DNA from: Canna indica
Lineage: Eukaryota > Streptophyta > Magnoliopsida > Zingiberales > Cannaceae
Assembly (NCBI GenBank): GCA_034359265.1
Contig: CP136891.1
Coordinates: 82,912,001 to 82,976,000 of the forward strand
Length of the DNA stretch: 64,000 nucleotides
Direction: 5' to 3'
The notes beneath the pieces were generated by a model. It saw nothing but the letters and a program-made list of their open reading frames with translations, had not been told where the DNA came from and did not search any database. Position 1 is the first letter of the stretch. Each line of letters starts with the position of its first letter. The position numbers were made by a program, and so were the translations under genes. This document shows, one piece after another, positions 35,553 through 47,429 of the stretch.

Positions 35553-37425
35553 ATCTAATAAAGTCTATATTAACATTCTCATGGAACTTTTCCCTCAAAA
35601 TGATGCCTCCTATTGTAGTTGTACTTTTTACCTGATTCTCTTCTAATCTTTGAGATTATTGGATTGGTTGTGAAAATGAAATCTTCTTTCACATGTTCTT
35701 GCTTTGGGAGAGGCGATATGACACTATGTGGTCCAGCAGTTTATCTTGTTATGATTTCATTATTTTTTTTGTTTTTTTTTTAAAACTTCTCTATGTGCTC
35801 TTTCCTATATTTAAATTCTACATAATAAACTTGACATTTCAATCTCTCAGGGGGCTTTGAATGGAAGAGAATGCAACTTGAGCATACGAATACTGGGGAC
35901 CATTGACACATTCAATCTCGCCAGTATGTTGGATCAGTTTAAATCTTCTTCAGACTTGCAATAGTGTGATGTTGACTACTGCTTGAACTGAGTATCATGC
36001 AGTTGCAATGTTATATGGAAGAGGTTGATGAAATGAAGAAGCTCAATCTTCTCGCCAGTGTGATGATGCAATGTTATACTAGACAAGAGTATGTTGCTCA
36101 CTTAAGATGGTGAGTATGCTCTTTTTCATCTTATACATATCTGTTGCCAAGATATTTGCTGAAGTTTTATGTTTTACCTTTTTTGCTTCAATCTGCTTAT
36201 GAAAAAGCTGTGGGTTTTCACGTGGGTCTTCCATGTACTGAGAATTTACATGGTTACTTCAGTTCTTAGAGTTCAAGCATTAATTTTAGCTATTTTTGGA
36301 TTCTACCTGCTAATTGTTTCTTTTAATTGTTTGTCAACTTTTCTCTTCAGGCATCACCAGCATGGAAGGTGACAAGCTGAGATTGGCAGGATTGCTGGAA
36401 ACGAAGATCTTTTTACCTTGGAACCTTTAGTTGTCTCTTAAATTTTCTTTCTGAAGTTAAAATATATTTAGCTTCTTGTTAATGTCTGGTTCTGCTCAAC
36501 ACCAAGTTTATCAATGCTTCTTTTTGTTTAATTATTGCCATCTTCTCTCGGAAACTCTTTTATAACAAATTATCAAGCAATACACTACATAACCACAATC
36601 CTCTATTGTAAGAATTAAATTATATATCAGGTAGTTTATTACTTCCATGATTATTGGTTATTTGAATTATTCTACAACTAAAATTAAAAATGAATAATTA
36701 GATCTCTGAGAGTTGAAATTAATTTTCAGGTTCACAAGGGAAAGCAACTGAAGCCTATAACATAGCTGCAACTAAATTTTGCAGAGATTGTGCTATTATG
36801 AACTTCGTTACAACAAGATATGGTGTTGACAAGATAATGACAGTATGATACTATATTCGGGAGATCATGCTAGGAGAAACAAGATGACTGATGCAGTAAA
36901 AGAACAAATTGTGTGGAGACCTTGTAGAGGAAAACAGTGGCACTACCTTTGATTGGAAGATGAACAAACAATCCTCGCAGTATCTCTCCTGCCCTTGATG
37001 GTCTGGTTTTTGTCTCACTGAATTCAGTGCAAGAAATCAATTATCTGAACAAGTTGGAACGAGGCCATCCATCATTTTGGGCAGCTTAACGGAAGCAACT
37101 TCTGGCAGAAGCAGTTTCTCAATGATAGGTGATGCCAAAATTTTGTCAGTCTTCACTGATTATTCTGTCACTGTGATTATCCTTGTGATGCCAGTTTTTT
37201 CTGCCTAGAGTGATGCTTAAACTTCTGAAGTTGCATTCTCATAATTAAGAGGTACTCTTTGTTCCTTTAGCCATTTTTGCAGGAGATTGATGAACAAAAG
37301 ATAGTTTTTCTACCACGTAATTCGGTTTTTGATGTCTTTCTAATTTAGTGGTCATGTTGTAGGTAAGTATTACGGACATCAAAGGTCTCAAATTTATTGA
37401 CATCATTCTAGTTGCTCAACCTGAG
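35553..37425 (+). pseudogene. ANT: Decayed 3' half of an AINTEGUMENTA-type AP2 gene
   Basis: Collinear with 61655-63760 of the intact gene, from intron 3 to the 3' UTR. Recognisable pieces are the 9-nt micro-exon (35740-35748), exon 5 (near 35851-35925), exon 6 (36002-36110, with an internal insertion of about 35 bp), exon 7 (36197-36250), exon 8 (36353-36425) and exon 9 (36731-37215). Damage includes loss of the GT donor after the micro-exon (now TT), frameshifts in exons 5, 6 and 9, and stop codons in exons 7 and 8. Exons 1-3 and the promoter are absent. It cannot make an AP2 protein. Confidence 0.9.
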
Positions 37426-37429
37426 AAAA

Positions 37430-37640
37430 AGGTTCCTCTAAGAATGGCGGTAACATTCTGCAGTCCTGGGATGCTGCATGAGTACATGGTGGTGACCATC
37501 TTCATGTTCTGCTTCTTCGCGGATGTGTCGGATATTGCAAGCAAGAGCTCCTGCTAAGTCGTTGTGTATCTGATGGCAATCCTTTCACCTACTCTAGTGA
37601 AGAGATATTTCCGATAACATGGTGAAACTTGAAACATTGA
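37430..37640 (-). pseudogene. Fragment of an L-gulono-1,4-lactone oxidase-like gene
   Basis: The minus-strand translation gives QELLLAISDTSAKKQNMK followed by MVTTMYSCSIPGL. This aligns with [18 protein letters not shown] and [12 protein letters not shown] in exon 1 of the intact gene at 3758-8115. A stop precedes QELL and no other exon is found nearby. The nucleotide match is visible too (GCTTCTTCGCGGA against GCTTCTTGGCGGA). It abuts the end of the ANT pseudogene. Confidence 0.8.
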
Positions 37641-39479
37641 CTTAACGAGCAGCTGAGATCCTGTTGAGGTGATCTTCACGTCCATGGATCTTTTACTTCT
37701 ACCAATGAATTCCGGCTTTGGAGATGCATATAACTGTTTGAGCTTTGAGCTCCAAAAGATATATGAGGCTGCGTAGGATATTGCAATTTCTTATGACCAT
37801 GGGCCAGGGAATACTTCATTATTGTAAGTAGTCCAAACAGCCCATACTCCTTATTTTCTACTTATAAATTCATTGGTACATATTAATTCAATGCATGTGT
37901 ATATGATAAATTCATTGGTACATATTAATTCAATGCTGTGAGTAGTTAGTTATATACGCATTCATTTCTACTTGTAACTTGCTCTGAGTTCTCAATTGCT
38001 TCAGTCAAATCATCTGAAGCGCAAATTTCCTCCATTAAATCATGTTTCAACCTGAATTGATTTCTCATTTATTTGAGAAGAGTAGCAGAGATATGGTTTA
38101 ATCAATCCTCCTTATTTTGTGCTTGAGCTCGATTGATGTCATGAGAGTAATTAACTTTTTCTTTTACTGTGCCTAATTATATCGACATGACAAGCTTGCT
38201 GATTTAATTTATATGCCTTTTGCTCAATGCATGTCGCTTTTTAGATACGACCAAGCTCGTGGGGTTCAAAAGTGGAACAAATTGTTCTCATCTCATAAAA
38301 TGCGTGTATTGCCTAAGACAACGAAAGACAAGAGGTGAATTCCCCCAAATAAAATAAAAAACATAAATTTACCATGGTTTCAATTTTTTAATTTGAGCTA
38401 ATTTAGATGACACTTCCCGACTTCCGTAATTGAAGTAAATTTATTGAATATTTCCTGTGATCAAATTAATTAATTACTCAGACACCTTTATTAAAATTTC
38501 ATGTGAATCCGGCGCGTTGAGGTGGTTCTGTCAAAGCTAGCAGGAGGATGAGGAGGGAGAAGTGAGGAAAAAAATTTGACAAGAGATTGCTGTCAAAGGT
38601 AGGGGGAGGATGAGAGAGAGAGAGAGAGGTTTTGACTTTTGAGATGAGAATGGAAGGATAGAGAAGAGAGGGACATGGATACTTTTTTATTTGATGACAT
38701 CTCATAACTTGGTTTTCCAATATAATTTTAATTTTAATCTGAACCATGTCATCTCATCATACAAATAAAAAAATGATAGATAATTATCTACATGTTTAAA
38801 TTATTACCAACTTTATATTGTAGAAGAAAATTGTTAAAATTTAAAGTTGAGACTAAAATGGTAAGTTTTGGGAAAACAATTACTTATTTATTAAATCAAC
38901 CTCAGTATTCATGTTTTTAGAATTGGGCATTAATTATTCTACTCTGCATGAATTAATTATTCCCATTATTACCAATAAATGAATATTGTTACAACTAGCA
39001 ACTACTTTAATCATGTTAGAAGTTTCGGAAAAAACAGCAAACACAAAAGCTAAACCCAGATTAGATCAACCAGAAGAGTGAATTGATAGGTTATCTGATC
39101 CAACGTGGACTGTATACGGAAGAAAGAATGCTAATTTTGTTGATATTGCACACTTGCACAGGCCTCCCTATTTATAATTCCTGTGATGATCTACACATCA
39201 CATCACTCATGTGATATTGTGATGCACTTCCAAGTTTAGAAGGCTCTAAACAACATGGGAAATACCTCTAAAAATATAAGAACAATAAACAATCTAAGTA
39301 TAAGAATAATGTATACATGCAGTAGATTCTCCTTATCCAATTTACCTTCACGTGACATGTGATGCACCTCCATTGAAAAGCAGAGCATGCTGCCTCCTTC
39401 AAACTCCAACGCACTTCGAACTAAACGAAAGCTGAAGCAATATCTTATTTCTAAGCACTTAATTAACATCCAATGCACC
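37640..39479. other. Intergenic, no recognisable gene
   Basis: AT-rich with a short duplicated phrase (GATAAATTCATTGGTACATATTAATTCAATGC-like text) near 37868-37938 and a GA tract at about 38611-38628. The 37640-37850 part may be further relic of the oxidase gene but is not readable. Nothing else supported. Confidence 0.4.
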
Positions 39480-39655
39480 CATGCTTAGTGTTTTTGAAAT
39501 CCCTGCTACAGTTCTCAGTTCTCAGAGCATGTGTTCGCCCATGAGTTGCTGCAGAGCGCATTCAAGCCAATGGAGCAGAGTACAGTCAGTCAACACTCAA
39601 AGCTACTCGAGATTCAACAACAGTGCCTGCTGGGTCAACAGATGCCAAGCTCAGT
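39480..39655 (+). promoter_or_regulatory. Upstream segment of U-box gene C conserved with gene A
   Basis: About 175 bp resembling 27776-27940 upstream of gene A. Shared phrases include TTTTTGAAATC, GAGCGCATTCAAGCCAATG-like, CAGTCAACACT and GTCAACAGATGCC. It lies roughly 0.4-0.5 kb upstream of the C start. Conservation may reflect duplication alone or promoter function. A GA microsatellite follows at 39661-39681. Confidence 0.5.
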
Positions 39656-40012
39656 CTCAGAGAGAGAGAGAGAGAGAGAGACCCTGAAACAGTAGGCCTG
39701 AACCATATATTTTATCTTTTCTTTAATCATTAATTCTGTCACCAGATCCAGAGAAAAAGATAATGTTGATGCCAATAATTTCTCTTCTTCCCTCTTTTCT
39801 CTTCTCACACATGTGACTGAGTTGAGAAAGGTAGATTGGATGATAGCTTTCATGGAGCAGCAGCGGATACACCACTTTTGTCACTTTACTTCTACTTGAT
39901 GAAGCTCATCACCCTTCTCATTTGCTCTCCCTCTTTTTACCTTGCCAGCTTGCTGAAGATGAGAGCCTCTACATCACCGAGCAGTGGATGCAGGGCCATT
40001 GTCATGTGACCG

Positions 40013-41380
40013 ATGCCGCAGTACCAGCAGCTGGCTTCATGGAGGCTGGAGGGCGGCGGCCAGGTCATAGATCTGGAGACCGCCGTCAAAGATGGCATCT
40101 TGGGCGGCGGAGGCGACGCCGGTGGAGCCCTCCCGACGGGGAAAGACGGGATCTTGGGGGCCGCCGCCGAGAAGCTCGACCTCAAGCAGATGATCGAGGA
40201 GCTCGACTCGGCGGCGGGGGATGACGTGCCCTCGGTGTTCATCTGCCCCATCTCGCTCGAGCCGATGGTGGATCCGGTGACGCTCTGCACCGGCCAGACC
40301 TACGAGCGCCTCCACATTCTCAAGTGGTTCTCCCTGGGACGTCTCACCTGCCCCACCACAATGCAGGAGCTCTGGGACGACGCCGTCACCCCGAACCGAA
40401 CCCTCCAACAGCTTATCCAGGCTTGGTTCTCGCAGCGCTACCTGCGCTTGAAGAAGAGATCCAAGGACGTCCAGGGCCGCGCCGCGGAGCTCGTTCAGCG
40501 TCTGAAGAAGGTCAAGGGGCAGGCTAGAGTTCAAGTCCTCAAGGATCTCCAGAAGATCGTCGTCGCCCACCCCTCCGTCAAGACGACAGTGGCCGATTCC
40601 GCCGGCATCGCGCATCTTTCATCCCTCCTCGGCCCATTCACTTCCCACGCCGTTGGCTCCGAGGTGATCGCCATTCTCGTCAATCTTAGCTTGGATTCCG
40701 ATGCAATGGCTAGTTTGATGCAGCCAGCGAAGATCTCGCTCGTAGTCGACATGCTGAATGAAGGGACGATCGATACCAAGATAAATTGCGCTAGATTCAT
40801 CGAAATGCTGATGGCGGACAAGGGTTTCCGGTACGAGGTTGTATCAAGCTTGAGTCTTTTGGTGGCATTGCTGAGACTGATCAAGGATTGGCGGCAACCT
40901 AGCGGCATTGCCGCGGGGATTAGCTTGCTCAAGGCCATCTGCTCTTACGAGCAAGTCCGGAGCTTGATTGTTAGCGTCGGAGCAGTGCCGCAGCTCGTCG
41001 AGCAATTGCCGAATCTGCGGCCCGATTGCTTGGAGCCCGCCTTGCACATCTTGGGCGATCTCTCCACGGTAGCGGAAGGCCGGCTGGCATTGAAGGATTG
41101 CCCTAAAACCATCCCCTATGTAGTGAAGCTCCTGATGAAGGGGTCTTGTACTCATTGCGCATTGTCTATATTGTGGAGCGTCTGCAAACTCGCTCCCGAC
41201 GAATGTGTCCCGGTGGCAGTCGAAGCTGGTTTGGCCGCGCAGCTATTGCTCGTCATCCAGAGCGATTGCACTCCAGAGGTGAAGCAACAGGCTGCTGAGC
41301 TATTGAAGCTGTTCTGTAGTCTTAATTCTACAAATAGCCTGTTCATTTCCAAGTGCAAGCTAACGAGGACGATTCAATGA
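40013..41380 (+). CDS. PUB30: U-box E3 ubiquitin ligase, PUB30/PUB31 type (copy C)
   Basis: Intronless, 455 residues, fully open. The U-box is at about residues 74-140 (FICPISLEPMVDPVTLCTGQ, with YERLHILKW and GRLTCPTTMQ where A and B have YERVHILKW and GHLTC). Armadillo-like repeats follow and the end is ISKCKLTRTIQ. It has the highest GC of the three copies at third positions. It shares the leader CCATTGTCATGTGAC with copy A just before the ATG, suggesting A and C are closer to each other there. Function inferred from the family: E3 ligase; substrate unknown. Confidence 0.93.
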   Translation: MPQYQQLASWRLEGGGQVIDLETAVKDGILGGGGDAGGALPTGKDGILGAAAEKLDLKQMIEELDSAAGDDVPSVFICPISLEPMVDPVTLCTGQTYERLHILKWFSLGRLTCPTTMQELWDDAVTPNRTLQQLIQAWFSQRYLRLKKRSKDVQGRAAELVQRLKKVKGQARVQVLKDLQKIVVAHPSVKTTVADSAGIAHLSSLLGPFTSHAVGSEVIAILVNLSLDSDAMASLMQPAKISLVVDMLNEGTIDTKINCARFIEMLMADKGFRYEVVSSLSLLVALLRLIKDWRQPSGIAAGISLLKAICSYEQVRSLIVSVGAVPQLVEQLPNLRPDCLEPALHILGDLSTVAEGRLALKDCPKTIPYVVKLLMKGSCTHCALSILWSVCKLAPDECVPVAVEAGLAAQLLLVIQSDCTPEVKQQAAELLKLFCSLNSTNSLFISKCKLTRTIQ

Positions 41381-42362
41381 CAGAGAATCTACAACTGGAA
41401 ATGAGAGAGGTCACCACTCTGATGATGCTTGATTCGAGAGCGCTGCATTGCTAGATCTGATTGAGATAAGATGAAACCAAGACGTGTATATGCTCTTGTC
41501 TCAATGTACAGTAGTGTGTATACTTGTAGTTCTCATTCTTCATACGCAAAGAGGCATCTAAATGCGGATGTTTAATTGGTTGTGAAGAGGAAAGCTGCAA
41601 TTGCCTTGGATCCACTGCTCGGTGATGTAGAGGTCCTCATCCTCAATAAGCTGGTGAGGTCTGGATTCCTGTTCCCCACATTTGCCTTGTCAATCAAAGA
41701 ATTCAGCTTTTTCCCTGTGATTAATTCTCAGAATGTGGACTGTGAGAGCTTGTGAATCTTTCTTGCTGTAATCATTTAAAACTTCAAGAATTCATACCTT
41801 AATTTTGATTAATCAAGTGAACCTTTTGCGCATGTCACTGCGTCAATTGCTTCATATTAGCATTTTGGGTTCTGAATCATGTTTGTAATCTGCACCTATA
41901 TTTCCTTGAATCAAATCTAGTATCTTTAGGATTTCAGCAGTACTTTCAACCTTGCAGAATTGGGTTGATTTGTGGGTGGGCCATTGCCCTAATCTCTGCC
42001 TCTGCCAGTTTCTAGTTGTGCTAATGAGGAGTGATACCAATGAAGCTGCGCAGCTTTCACTGTATAATTTTCCTTCAAGGCTTTCTTCTTTTCCATTAAA
42101 GAGAAAGACAAGACGCTGCCATGATCATGAGGGAGAAGAATGGAGTACTCCCCGGTAGGGTTTGTCATCCAGAACTCGCAAATGGAGTGGTGAAATTGGT
42201 GGATCTGCAACCATTGCCGAGCTTTTGAGCTGGATGGCCGTGCTGGTTTCGTTTCACATGAATGATGTTGAAGAATGAGACTTGATGACATGATTGAATG
42301 GTGAAAGAATGGGGGTTTGAATCTTCGAGGGGTGGACTCAATAATGCGGGTGATGACAGTGT
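41381..42362 (+). repeat. Duplicated 3' flank of U-box gene C
   Basis: Homologous to 29919-31085 and 34549-35552, including GATCATGAGGGAGAAGAAT, ATCTGCAACCATTGCCGAGC-like text and GACTTGATGACATGATTGAA. Similarity to copy A stops near 42362, before the ANT upstream part, so copy C lost or never had the ANT block. Confidence 0.75.
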
Positions 42363-42886
42363 CCTGTGCTGTTTCCTTTGGTTGTATACGAGGCAGTCAT
42401 AAGCTGTGAAGTCAGTGCGAGCTGCTTTGGCCCCCATGGCGAGGTGACAGTGCAGTCTCTTTTCAGGACATGGGGCCATGTGGCCACCTGCGCCTGTTCC
42501 CCCCAACCAGCAATCACTCATCCTCCAAGAGGACTCTTATTGGAGAATACAAACAAATGCCATGGTTAACACTCCTCCTGGAGAATCCAACGCTCATTAG
42601 AGTAATTATTTATTCCTATCTATAGGAGAATAAAAAGATATAATTTAGGCCTTTTAGTCTTTTACGAGACCTGAGAAGGCTCACGTGCGTTCTCACATGT
42701 GTCTCTGCGACCTCGGCCCATTCTAATTTATGCGCCCATTATGCAACCCACATCCCAACGCCTTCGGCCCGTCGCTGCAGTGAATTTAAAATGAGTTATT
42801 GATACCTTTTTGTCCCCATTTGGATTTTGGAAGCGCACACTCGCACATCGCCCATCGATAGCCAGGAGGAAGACCAAGCAACCACC

Positions 42887-45800
42887 ATGGCTTGGCTGGC
42901 GAGGTCTCTGAGGAACTCGCTCGTCCCCGATCACGGAAGCAGCGACGGAGACGTCGACGCCGCCGCCGCCGCCGCCCCGTCTACGCGCAAGCCCCTCGAG
43001 TCGGACGACGGAACCGGAGAGGAGGAGAGCGACGACCCGAGCCGGGGCGTCAAGGAGGACCTCTCCGAGCTCTCCCAAACCCTAGCCCGCCAATTCTGGG
43101 GCGTCGCGTCCTTCCTCGCCCCTCCTCCCAATTCGTCGGACGGCCGACCCCCCGATCCCGCTGTGGTGCATCGCGACGCGGGGCCGACGGAGGCGTCGGA
43201 TGCGGCGGCGATGGCGGGGATCCGGAGCGACTTCGAGGAGATCCGTGGTAGGTTTAGGTCCGGCATCTCGAAGATCTCTGGCAACATGGGCGTCTCGGAG
43301 ATATCCAAGATTGCGTCCAACTTCCTTCCGTTTGGAGCCGAGGAAGAGGAGGAAGACGATGAGGATGATGGGAACTTTGGTGCCGACGCTATTGGGATTA
43401 CGGATGAAGTGATGTCGTTTGTCCACAACATCTCGATGCATCCGGAAACGTGGTTGGATTTCCCACTGTTATCAGATGACGAGGATTCTGATGGTATAAC
43501 TTTGAGATGTGGATATATTCGCAAGTTGGAAAGGCATTTGACTTCTTCAGAAATTTCACTTTATTGAAGCCTTGATTACTTCACTCGATCCTTTCCTGTT
43601 TCGTGCTATGATACTCAATCTCTAAATTTATAGGAAATTTTATTCTTGTATCATTTGGCGCATCCAAGGTTGTCGTTCCTGGATGATTGGTAAATTGATT
43701 TTGGTCACTTCACTATGAGATTAGGAGGCAATCCATCGAAGAACCCTGTTTCTATGCGGTTTAGGAGATTTTTTTTTGACATAGATTCATGGGTTGGTCC
43801 TATCATGATTTGTTGAGATTTACTACTTCTCCATAATGAACTTGATCACAAAACATAATTCCTTTCACAAACATCTAGGGGACAGACAGAATGGCATCTG
43901 TAAGAGAAGCAGCTTGTTTTTGTTTTTTTTTATCTTTTCAAAAAACCGCCATTTCTATTATCATTATTATCATCAATTCTTATGTATAATGTGCATATTT
44001 CTGTCAGCCTAAATACCTTGAGAAATTGAGACACTAAAAAAAGACAGCCTTCACATATTTTCAATGAACAGAAACTTGAGACATAGGAATGATCAAGTTG
44101 TTGGAAGGTATTTAATTGACCTGAATTAGATGGTACCATTACAGGGATATGCAGGACGCAAAATACCAAGAATTAAAATTCTTGCTATCTACTTCATAAT
44201 GCTTGTGCACTTGTTATACTGTTCTTGAGTATGTTCCTTTCCTTTCTCCACAGAGATTCTATACATCCATTTTTGCATGCTTGGAATGACAATTCCTTTT
44301 GGTGTTGTGATTCATTTGCTTGCCGACTCCTTGATTCCCATTAAGGTTGCTGAAACAGATCCTTTGGCAAATTTTTATTGGGTATATGTAAGCACAATTG
44401 GTCTAATGTTTTCCAACTAGCACCAAGAATATTATTTGTACATTTCTTTTTCATTCTTTTTGTTCTTTTGAAAGATGGATGTTTATGCCTTTATGGGATA
44501 TATAAACCATTCAATTTCTTTGGCTTCCAATAGTTCATCATGCCTATTTCATCTTTCAGATTTTGACATGTCAGATGCCCAAATAGAACATGCATATACG
44601 GTTGAATGCTTGTCACCAAGATTGGCTGCTTTAAGAATTGAACTATGCCCGAGCCATATGAGTGAAGGGTGCTTTTGGAAAACATATTTTGTGCTTTTGC
44701 ATCCTAGACTCAATAAGCATGATGCCGAACTTCTCTCGACACCTCAGGTAGGTTGGTTAACTCTGAGAGTATTTATTGAAACCTGTGTTTGCTTTTGTTA
44801 ATTAATTAAATTTCTCCATATACTCGGGTAGTGTATTCTTGAACTTTCATTATATCGAAGCATCTTGGTTATATATCACTATGATAGACAAGGCAAAAAG
44901 TTTGTCAATTTCTTGATTATTATGTTGAAGTCAAATCGTCATATCAAATTCACATTAGAATTCAGGATGCATTCCTTTCAATCCAAATCATATTGAAACC
45001 ATAAAATCCTTTTGTATCCTTTTTCACATCACCAGGGATATTACGTCCATTGCATTGCATCATGTATAAATGAAGATAATTTGCTTCTGCTATATATTTC
45101 ATACAATTCGTTGCTCATATAAAATATGATCTCATACTACCATTGTTTTCTCTCATTTGCTTCTGTTATGTACATGTATGTTTAACATATCCAGATCAAA
45201 AGGTACCATGATTACCAGTGTCCTTACCCTGTTGCATCCTACTCTATCTGACTATCTAGATGGTGGTAATTGTTATGCATGAACATTAGTTGTTATCTAT
45301 TGCACATCTAGATGATGTTCAGAGGACTTTCTAAGGTTGTTGATAAGTTTGCAATCTTTGGTCCAAAAACACTTGTTTGTTATAGCTGCTACAATTGTGC
45401 TTTAAATTGTATCGCATGCGATCATCTTACCATCTGATGTATGTTGCATTAGAATCTGGACACCTTCAATTCAGGTTTCTTTTCAATGTGTAAATACTTT
45501 TTTATTCTTTCTAGAAAGATAAACATGTCAATTTATAAACATCCATACCTGCAGGTTGTGGAAGCCAGAGCTTTGTTGTTACAGAAGTTGCAGAATCAGC
45601 CAAAGTTAGATTCACCAAGGGTAGTAAATGTATCCCGTAGGAATTCTGCCGAAACATCATTCCTGCCAATTAAGCAGGACACAACTTCTAAGGGTACCCC
45701 ATATGAGACTCAGCACACCGTAAACTTGGATACTGAAAAGAACCCAGTTCAAGCAACAGCAAATATGGAAGCCATTGACAAATCTAATATTGAAAAAGGG

Positions 45801-46019
45801 CCCCCAAAAGCACCCCTTAAGGAGCTTAGTTTTGTGTCCAACAACTCTTTTGAGAGGCTTGACGAAGATGAAGAGGATGAAGACGCCTGGCTAGAAGATG
45901 ATACAGAAGATCTTGGTGGTTTTGGGAGCATGACCATCCCAATTGACAATGAGGATGTGTCCTTCAGTGATCTGGAGGAAGAAGATGAAAGAGATGCACC
46001 TAAAGCTCCACAAAGATGA
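42887..46019 (+). CDS. BSD domain-containing protein (3 exons)
   Basis: Exons 42887-43493, 44560-44747 and 45555-46019 join in frame (GATG|GT, CAG|AT, CAG|GT and GCAG|GT borders) to 419 residues. The start is in ACCACCATGG, and MAWLARSLRNSLV is the usual N-terminus of this plant family. The BSD domain (about residues 205-262) has AQIEHA, LAALRIELCP and CFWKTYFVLLHPRL with the signature FW pair. The region before it (ITDEV, ISMHPETWLDFP) is also family-typical. The tail is acidic (DEDEEDEDAWLEDD, DLEEEDERD). BSD domains occur in TFIIH p62 and synapse-associated-type proteins; the function of the plant group is not established. Exon 1 is GC-rich, later exons are not. Confidence 0.9.
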
Positions 46020-46389
46020 CCTCAATGACTGATTCTTGAGCAGAATATTCTACCGAACGACTCAAAGAAGAGCTTCGTGGTGATCGCCATGTCAGTGCCT
46101 GGAAACATACAAAGCAGGTGATCCCAGAATGACAAAGTGTTGATGCTATGAATGGTATAATTCCTTCAAGCGCTGTCGATTATATGTGGAGCAAGACCCG
46201 ATTGTATTGTTCCTTTTCATTGTCCACTTGCTTTCTTGTACATATTATCCAATCTTTAGCTCATTCCATTTATAACGTTCTTCGTAATATTTCTATTGGA
46301 AAGCCTCCATTAGCATGCATGATCTTTGTTGCTTTGCTTCCATCTCAGTATTCAGCTTGTGTATGGTAATATGAGCTCGAAGTTAAAAC

Positions 46390-46534
46390 AACCCTAGTGG
46401 CAAGCTAATATGGTGGGTCTCCCTTAAAAAAACATTAAAAATACCATGGTGGGTCAATGACCCACTTATTAGATATTAAACGGATAAGAACGGATGCTAT
46501 ACTTGATCTTAGCCTAAAGGTCGAAAAAGGTTAT
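46390..46534 (-). pseudogene. U2 snRNA-like sequence, copy 1
   Basis: On the minus strand it reads ATAACCTTTTTCGACC, then GGCTAAGATCAAG, then TTAATATCTAATAAGTGGG and TTTTTTTAAGGGAGA, then TAGCTTGCCACTAGGG. This follows plant U2 snRNA from its 5' end through the branch-site-recognition region, stem-loop IIa and the Sm-site area. Substitutions occur in the nearly invariant 5' part (TTTAGGCTAAG for TTTTGGCTAAG), so it is probably not functional. It lacks the usual 3' stem-loops. Confidence 0.75.
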
Positions 46535-46876
46535 TATTTACTTCATCACATTTTATGTTAGGTGCTCTACTTCATATCATATCAAACCATGTGGAATTAA
46601 GTACACAACTCTCCCAATTGGCAAATGGTTACATCACGTCAAACTTAACTTGATCAAAAAAATATATTATAAATTATTTTGATACCATTTATAATTAAAG
46701 TGAACAAAATTCTTATTCAATAAACTATTTCCTTGATTGTGTCAAACAAGTTAGATAAATAAAAACCCAACTTAAAAATTTTGCTTAATTAGATGTCTAA
46801 GTTAAACCTTTTTATGTAGATTAATTTAATCAGGTGTCCCAAGCTCTTAAAGTAGTGCAATGCAAGAGCATAGGAT

Positions 46877-47051
46877 CCTAGGCTCCTAGCAACAAGTTGC
46901 TACGGTGGGGCATCCCTTATAAAAAAATTAATTTAATGCCATACGGCCATCCCTTATAAAAAAAAATGATTTAATGCCATAGTGAATCTATGACCCATGT
47001 ATCTGATATTAAATTATACATGGTCTTAAGCAAAAAGTCGAGAAAAGATAC
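46877..47051 (-). pseudogene. U2 snRNA-like sequence, copy 2
   Basis: The minus strand reads GTATCTTTTCTCGACTTTTT, AATTTAATATCAGATACATG, then GGGTCAT and CCGTAGCAACTTGTTGC. It contains an internal duplication of about 38 bp around CATCCCTTATAAAAAAA (46911-46980). Same orientation as copy 1 and about 520 bp away. Confidence 0.65.
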
Positions 47052-47310
47052 AATTTGCTTTGTTACATTTAAATTCCTTTTATGCTAGGTGCTCCACTTC
47101 GTATCATATACATAGGATTATGTTTCAAATACACAATCCACATTCAATAAATTGTTTTCTTGATTATGCCAATCAAGTCAAATTCTTTATACATAGGTTT
47201 GGTTGGGTGCGCCAAGCTCTTATAGTAGTGCAACATAAGAGCAACAAAAGCCAAAGTTGAAATTGTGCTAAATTGTCTAAACTGAAATTTTATACATAGG
47301 TTTAATTTTG

Positions 47311-47429
47311 GTGCACTGGTCCCTCTCCCATAAAAAATTAATATAGTAGCATATAGGGTTGATGAATGACTTATCATATATTATTATTAAGTTAATAAGA
47401 AGAAATATTACATCTTAGCCGAAAGATAT
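47311..47429 (-). pseudogene. U2 snRNA-like sequence, copy 3
   Basis: The most decayed copy. The minus strand reads ATATCTTTCGGCTAAGATG, then TTCTTATTAACTTAATA and TTTTTTATGGGAGAGGG. The segment between the first and second U2 blocks is shortened. Upstream spacer sequence resembles that of copies 1 and 2 (ATTTGCTT, TTCCACTTC..TAT). Confidence 0.55.
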
